A stretch of DNA of 8,204 nt, taken from positions 20,498-28,701 of the forward strand of contig DAGM01000031.1 of NCBI GenBank assembly GCA_002495735.1. Direction: 5' to 3'. Position 1 is the stretch's first letter, and the number at the start of each line of letters is the position of its first letter. The stretch is from Euryarchaeota archaeon UBA54. Lineage in GTDB: Archaea; Thermoplasmatota; Poseidoniia; Poseidoniales; Thalassarchaeaceae. The translations under genes were made by a program, and so were the position numbers. Below, in pieces: positions 5,412-8,204 of the stretch. The notes under the pieces were generated by a model. That model was given only the letters and a program-made list of their open reading frames with translations. It did no database searches and was not told the origin of the DNA.

Positions 5412-5917
5412 TGGCCCATGGAAAGAGCCAGAGGCTGCGCTTCAAGCGCCGACGCAACGGGAGAACCGACTACAGGCGCCGCATGAGAATGCTCAGAGGT
5501 GGCGTGCCTAGGGCGGTTGTCAGGGTATCTAACACTCAGGTGACCTGCCAGTTGGCCGAGTTCAGGATGGATGGTGACAACATCCTCGCCTCGGTCACCG
5601 GCAATACGCTGGCCAAGTACGGCTGGCCCGCTGGCGCTTCGAGAAAATCAGTACCGGCTTGTTACGTCGCCGGATACGCTCTGGCCAAGTCGGCTATCGC
5701 CGCAGGTCACGACAGCGCCATACTCGACATCGGTCTTGCAGCATCATCTCCAGGTAGTCGCATATTCGCTGCCCTCAGGGGAATGGTGGACGCAGGATTG
5801 GAAGTGCCGCACGGCGAGTCCATTTTGCCGGATGATGACAGAATCAATGGAACTCACATCGACGATTCAATTGCTACGGCGGTCGAAGCGGCGAAGAAAG
5901 CGATAGAGGGGGCATAG
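5411..5917 (+). CDS. rpl18: Large-subunit ribosomal protein uL18 (L18)
   Basis: 5S rRNA-binding protein of the central protuberance, acting with L5. The 168-residue product begins with a basic tail (RLRFKRRRNGRTDYRRRMRM, 8-27), then PRAVVRVSNTQVTCQLAEF (33-51), KYGWPAG (69-75), YVAGYALAKSAIAAG (85-99), ILDIGLAASSPGSRIFAALR (104-123) and DAGLEVPHGESILPDDDRI (127-145), the archaeal L18 series. It ends soon after the HGESILP segment, so it is somewhat shorter than many archaeal L18 proteins (often 180-200), which carry longer C-termini. ATG 5411 overlaps the L19e stop by one base (TGATG) under a perfect ribosome-binding site. One base separates it from S5. Confidence 0.96.
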   Translation: MAHGKSQRLRFKRRRNGRTDYRRRMRMLRGGVPRAVVRVSNTQVTCQLAEFRMDGDNILASVTGNTLAKYGWPAGASRKSVPACYVAGYALAKSAIAAGHDSAILDIGLAASSPGSRIFAALRGMVDAGLEVPHGESILPDDDRINGTHIDDSIATAVEAAKKAIEGA

Positions 5918-5918
5918 T

Positions 5919-6719
5919 ATGAGCGAAAAAATGGTTGAGCAACCCACAGAGGAACCTACCGAAGAACCTGCTGAGGAACCAGCCAACCTAGCTCCTGGCT
6001 TGGCCATGGCCCTAGCTCCCGTGGTGGAAAAGGAGAACGATCGCCGTCGCCGGGGTCCCGACCCATTGGCTGCACTCAGGGCATGGGAGCCTCGCACTCG
6101 TCTCGGCCGCATGGTTGCGAGCGGACAGGTCTACACCTACGAGCAGGCCTTGGATACCGGTCTGCCGGTACGCGAGGTCGAGATTGTGGACGCACTCCTC
6201 CCTGATCTTACTGACGACGTACTCTCAGTCAACATGATTCAGAGAATGACTGACTCGGGTCGCAGAGTGAGATTCAATGTTCTGTGCGCGGTCGGCAATG
6301 GAGACGGTTACGTCGGAATATCGGTCTGCAAGGGTAAGGAAGTGGCGGGCACCATCCGCAAGTCTATCGACAAGGCCAAGCTCAATCTCATCACTGTGAT
6401 GCGTGGCAATGGTTCGTGGGAGTCCTCAGAAGGCCCCGGCACGAGCGTCCCGTTCAAGGTGACCGGCCACTCTGGCTCCACTCGAATCACACTCATGCCC
6501 GCACCCGCAGGGAAGGGACTGGTCATCGGAGACTACGGTCGCAGGGTCCTCAACCTCGCTGGCATCACCGACGTCTGGTCACGCTCCTCCGGCCAAACCC
6601 GCACCACCATCAACTTCGCCCGCGCCACATACAACGCACTGGTCGAACTCAACCGCACTCGAATCACTGAGGCAGATCGTCTCCGACTCAACATTACTGA
6701 AGGGAGGACTATCAGATGA
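5919..6719 (+). CDS. rps5: Small-subunit ribosomal protein uS5 (S5), extended N-terminus
   Basis: Small-subunit protein near the mRNA entry channel, linked to decoding accuracy. The 266-residue product is longer than typical archaeal S5 (about 210-240) because of an approximately 50-residue low-complexity N-terminus: a (T/A)EEP repeat (10-21), an Ala/Pro/Leu stretch (22-36) and a basic DRRRRG (41-46). The conserved protein starts near AWEPRTRLGRMVASGQV (55-71). The double-stranded-RNA-binding-like S5 domain covers about 101-165 (MTDSGRRVRFNVLCAVGNGD), and the C-terminal domain about 175-245 (VPFKVTGHSGSTRITLMPAP; then LNLAGITDVW). The usual RGCGSWECxC segment reads RGNGSWESSE here. GAGGGGG at 5906-5912 precedes ATG 5919. 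The stop overlaps L30 by 4 bases. Confidence 0.96.
   Translation: MSEKMVEQPTEEPTEEPAEEPANLAPGLAMALAPVVEKENDRRRRGPDPLAALRAWEPRTRLGRMVASGQVYTYEQALDTGLPVREVEIVDALLPDLTDDVLSVNMIQRMTDSGRRVRFNVLCAVGNGDGYVGISVCKGKEVAGTIRKSIDKAKLNLITVMRGNGSWESSEGPGTSVPFKVTGHSGSTRITLMPAPAGKGLVIGDYGRRVLNLAGITDVWSRSSGQTRTTINFARATYNALVELNRTRITEADRLRLNITEGRTIR
5946..5981 (+). repeat. Three imperfect 12-base repeats encoding (T/A)EEP in S5
   Basis: ACAGAGGAACCT, ACCGAAGAACCT and GCTGAGGAACCA lie in tandem, each encoding Thr/Ala-Glu-Glu-Pro. Differences are mostly at wobble positions, so the protein repeat is older than or better kept than the DNA repeat. Confidence 0.85.
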
Positions 6720-7186
6720 CTTTCTTAGTAATCCGCGCTCGCAGCGATCGCGGTGTCAAGCCGAAGATTCGCGACACCATGTCAATGCTCAACCTGACTA
6801 GGGTCAACCACGCCGTCCTGATACCTGACACCCCAGCTTATGCCGGGATGCTGCACAAGGCCAAGGACTACGTGACCTGGGGAGAGGTCGACGCAGACAC
6901 AGTTTCCAGCCTGATTTCAGAGCGAGGTCGCATGATTGGCGACAAACCAGTCACCAATGCAGTCATCAAGTCCGGCAGCAAGTTCTCGACCATTGGGGCA
7001 CTTTCGAAAGCCATCGCATCTGGCGATGCGCGAACCAGCGATGTTGAGGGAATGAAACCCGTCTTCCGACTGCACCCACCGAGGGGCACCAAGGGATGGG
7101 GCGGCATCAAGCGCAGCTACGTCGCAGGCGGCGCGCTGGGCTTCAGGGGCGAGGCAATAACCGACCTAGTCGGAAGGATGATTTGA
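6716..7186 (+). CDS. rpl30: Large-subunit ribosomal protein uL30, archaeal long form (L30)
   Basis: Large-subunit protein with a ferredoxin-like fold. The 156-residue product is the archaeal/eukaryotic long form (bacterial L30 is about 60). It shows VIRARSDRGVKPKIRDTMSM (5-24), LNLTRVNHAVLIPDTPAYAG (25-44), then YVTWGEVDADTV (52-63), the archaeal C-terminal extension with FRLHPPRGTKGWGGIKRSY (117-135) and the GGALGFRGEAITDLVGRMI ending. GGGAGG at 6702-6707, inside the last S5 codons, sits 8 bases before the ATG, which overlaps the S5 stop (ATGA). Nothing unusual. Its TGA is joined to the GAGGGA that precedes L15. Confidence 0.97.
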   Translation: MTFLVIRARSDRGVKPKIRDTMSMLNLTRVNHAVLIPDTPAYAGMLHKAKDYVTWGEVDADTVSSLISERGRMIGDKPVTNAVIKSGSKFSTIGALSKAIASGDARTSDVEGMKPVFRLHPPRGTKGWGGIKRSYVAGGALGFRGEAITDLVGRMI

Positions 7187-7195
7187 GGGATTAAC

Positions 7196-7606
7196 ATGGT
7201 TTCACGAACAAACAAGTTCCGAGGTCGAAGCCGCTACCACGGCCGTGGCAAGAAGGCTGGCCGGGGTGCCGGTAAGAGAGGCGGCCGCGGCAACGCCGGA
7301 ATCAACAAGCACAGACTGATGACCCGATTGAAGTACATGCCCGGACACTGGGGGATGCACGGCTTCAACCGCCACCCTAGCCTGCGCAACGTGAACATAT
7401 CGATCAACATGCAGGAAGTTCAAACTCTCGCTGATGGCGATTCCATCAATCTCGGCGAGATGGGTTACGACAAGCTCCTCGGCAAAGGTCGAATCGACCG
7501 CGCCATCCACATCACCGTCGCAGAGGCCAGCGCGCGCGCCATAGAGAAGGTCGAGGCAGCCGGCGGATCCGTCACTGTCGGCGGGGACGAGTGGGAAGAG
7601 GAGTGA
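7196..7606 (+). CDS. rpl15: Large-subunit ribosomal protein uL15 (L15)
   Basis: Late-assembling large-subunit protein that threads a basic glycine-rich tail into 23S rRNA. The 136-residue product opens with the L15 signature TNKFRGRSRYHGRGKKAGRG (5-24) and GKRGGRGNAGINKHR (26-40), then the aromatic/Gly turn MPGHWGMHGFNRHP (48-61) and a C-terminal globular domain with GYDKLLGKGRIDRAIHITV (90-108). It ends in an acidic DEWEEE. It is slightly short for the archaeal family (about 140-150) but complete. GAGGGA at 7185-7190, overlapping the L30 stop, precedes ATG 7196 by 5 bases. The acidic final codons supply GAGGAG (7598-7603) for SecY. Confidence 0.96.
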   Translation: MVSRTNKFRGRSRYHGRGKKAGRGAGKRGGRGNAGINKHRLMTRLKYMPGHWGMHGFNRHPSLRNVNISINMQEVQTLADGDSINLGEMGYDKLLGKGRIDRAIHITVAEASARAIEKVEAAGGSVTVGGDEWEEE

Positions 7607-7611
7607 GCCCG

Positions 7612-7989
7612 ATGGTTGAGCGCCGACCAAAACCGATTGGCTTTGCCATCATGGCCATCATTTACTGGGGCGCTCTGTTCTACTGGCTCAGAGACGACTT
7701 GCTCGACGGTTCGGTCGACGAGCAATCGCGTGCTCTGAAGATGTTCCTCATCTCCTTCCCTTACGTCGGCTTTGTGATGTGGTCGACTATGAGGGATCTC
7801 CCTGAGAATATCAGGGAAATCCCGTTTCTGGGCAAGTCTCTCAAGGGACTAATCTGGCTCGTCTTCGTACTCAGTCTCGCCTATTGGGGCTGGATAGACC
7901 CGGCTGCAGTTGGATATCTGCTGGTCGGTGTGGCCCTGCTCGGCCTAGGGGCTGCCGGGGCCATGTCAATTCTGCTGTACTCTGGCTCT
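7612..7989 (+). other. Four-helix membrane segment fused upstream of SecY
   Basis: Codes for residues 1-126. Hydrophobic stretches at about 9-26, 42-58, 77-95 and 98-122 are separated by a basic N-terminal tail (VERRPKPIG), an acidic loop (27-41), a mixed basic/acidic loop (59-76) and a short loop (DPAA). Positive-inside reading gives N-terminus in, four crossings, and the SecY N-terminus still in the cytosol. I do not recognise the family of this segment. Confidence 0.6.
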
Positions 7990-8204
7990 GAGTCAAGCAG
8001 ATTGTATGCACTATCGAGACTAGTAGATGTTTACCCAAGCATCACCAAGCCCGAGGGGCACGTCAGATTCAACCAGAAGATGTGGACCACCGTTCTGGTA
8101 CTCATCATCTACTTCATGATGACCAACGTGATGATTTACGGGCTCTCGGACTCGACACTCGACATCTTCTCGTCGTTCCGCGCCATCATGGCCGGCGCCT
8201 CCGG
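7612..8204 (+). CDS. secY: SecY preprotein translocase subunit with unusual N-terminal membrane extension (partial, runs off the window)
   Basis: Central subunit of the SecYE-beta protein-conducting channel. The frame from ATG 7612 is open to the window edge (197 codons). From about residue 134 it is a recognisable archaeal SecY N-terminus: YPSITKPEGHVRFNQKMWTT (141-160), a first transmembrane helix VLVLIIYFMMTNVMIYGL (161-178), and the DIFSSFRAIMAGASG segment (184-198) leading to the plug. The preceding ~125 residues are not part of ordinary SecY and contain four hydrophobic helices (about 9-26, 42-58, 77-95, 98-122). GAGGAG at 7598-7603 lies 8 bases before ATG 7612. A shorter SecY could start at ATG 7963 (M118), but that has no good ribosome-binding site. 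The SecY call is firm; the N-terminal boundary is the open question. Confidence 0.9.
   Translation, partial: MVERRPKPIGFAIMAIIYWGALFYWLRDDLLDGSVDEQSRALKMFLISFPYVGFVMWSTMRDLPENIREIPFLGKSLKGLIWLVFVLSLAYWGWIDPAAVGYLLVGVALLGLGAAGAMSILLYSGSESSRLYALSRLVDVYPSITKPEGHVRFNQKMWTTVLVLIIYFMMTNVMIYGLSDSTLDIFSSFRAIMAGAS

Noticed and set aside
7963..8204. SecY starting at ATG 7963 as an independent shorter gene
   Set aside because: Not excluded, but less likely: no well-spaced SD precedes it, and accepting it would leave about 350 bases of open, membrane-protein-like sequence after L15 unexplained.
1..8204. Search for mobile elements, CRISPR, tRNA/rRNA genes or foreign islands
   Set aside because: Every stretch is accounted for by the ribosomal protein operon, with gaps of at most 13 bases; there are no inverted repeats, spacer arrays or RNA genes.

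Overview
This window is an uninterrupted archaeal ribosomal-protein operon on the + strand, the spc-like half of the S10-spc cluster. It reads L29 - aIF1 (SUI1) - RNase P protein 1 - S17 - L14 - L24 - S4e - L5 - S14 - S8 - L6 - L32e - L19e - L18 - S5 - L30 - L15 - SecY. S4e, L32e, L19e, the RNase P subunit, the long-form L30 and the zinc-type aIF1 make it archaeal. The sequences resemble euryarchaeal homologues, and the strong Shine-Dalgarno (SD) sites, fairly high G+C by eye and non-thermophile-looking proteins suggest a planktonic marine Thermoplasmatota lineage such as Marine Group II (Poseidoniales). That placement is inference; no search was run.

Layout: positions 2-1494 hold L29, aIF1, Rnp1, S17 and L14. 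Positions 1505-3312 hold L24, S4e, L5 and S14 (S14 is only 50 residues). Positions 3323-5411 hold S8, L6, L32e and L19e. Positions 5411-7606 hold L18, S5, L30 and L15. SecY starts at 7612 and runs off the right edge. Gaps are at most 13 bases and many genes overlap by 1, 4 or 8 bases, so there is no room for internal promoters or terminators and translation is probably coupled from gene to gene. No RNA gene, mobile element or CRISPR array is visible. The promoter must lie upstream of the window.

Function: the operon co-produces proteins of both ribosomal subunits, an initiation factor that monitors start-codon selection, a tRNA-maturation subunit, and the membrane channel that takes up nascent secretory proteins.

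Gene content and order are ordinary. What stands out lies inside individual proteins: a SecY preceded in frame by about 120 residues with four predicted membrane helices; an L32e carrying an N-terminal SAP-type DNA-binding motif and a poly-acidic linker; an L24 with about 20 extra residues in its KOW loop; and an S5 with a Glu/Pro repeat tail and a changed cysteine cluster. At the DNA level, SD motifs are repeatedly fused to the preceding stop codon or written into the preceding gene's C-terminal codons, which creates in-frame GTG codons that could mislead start calling.
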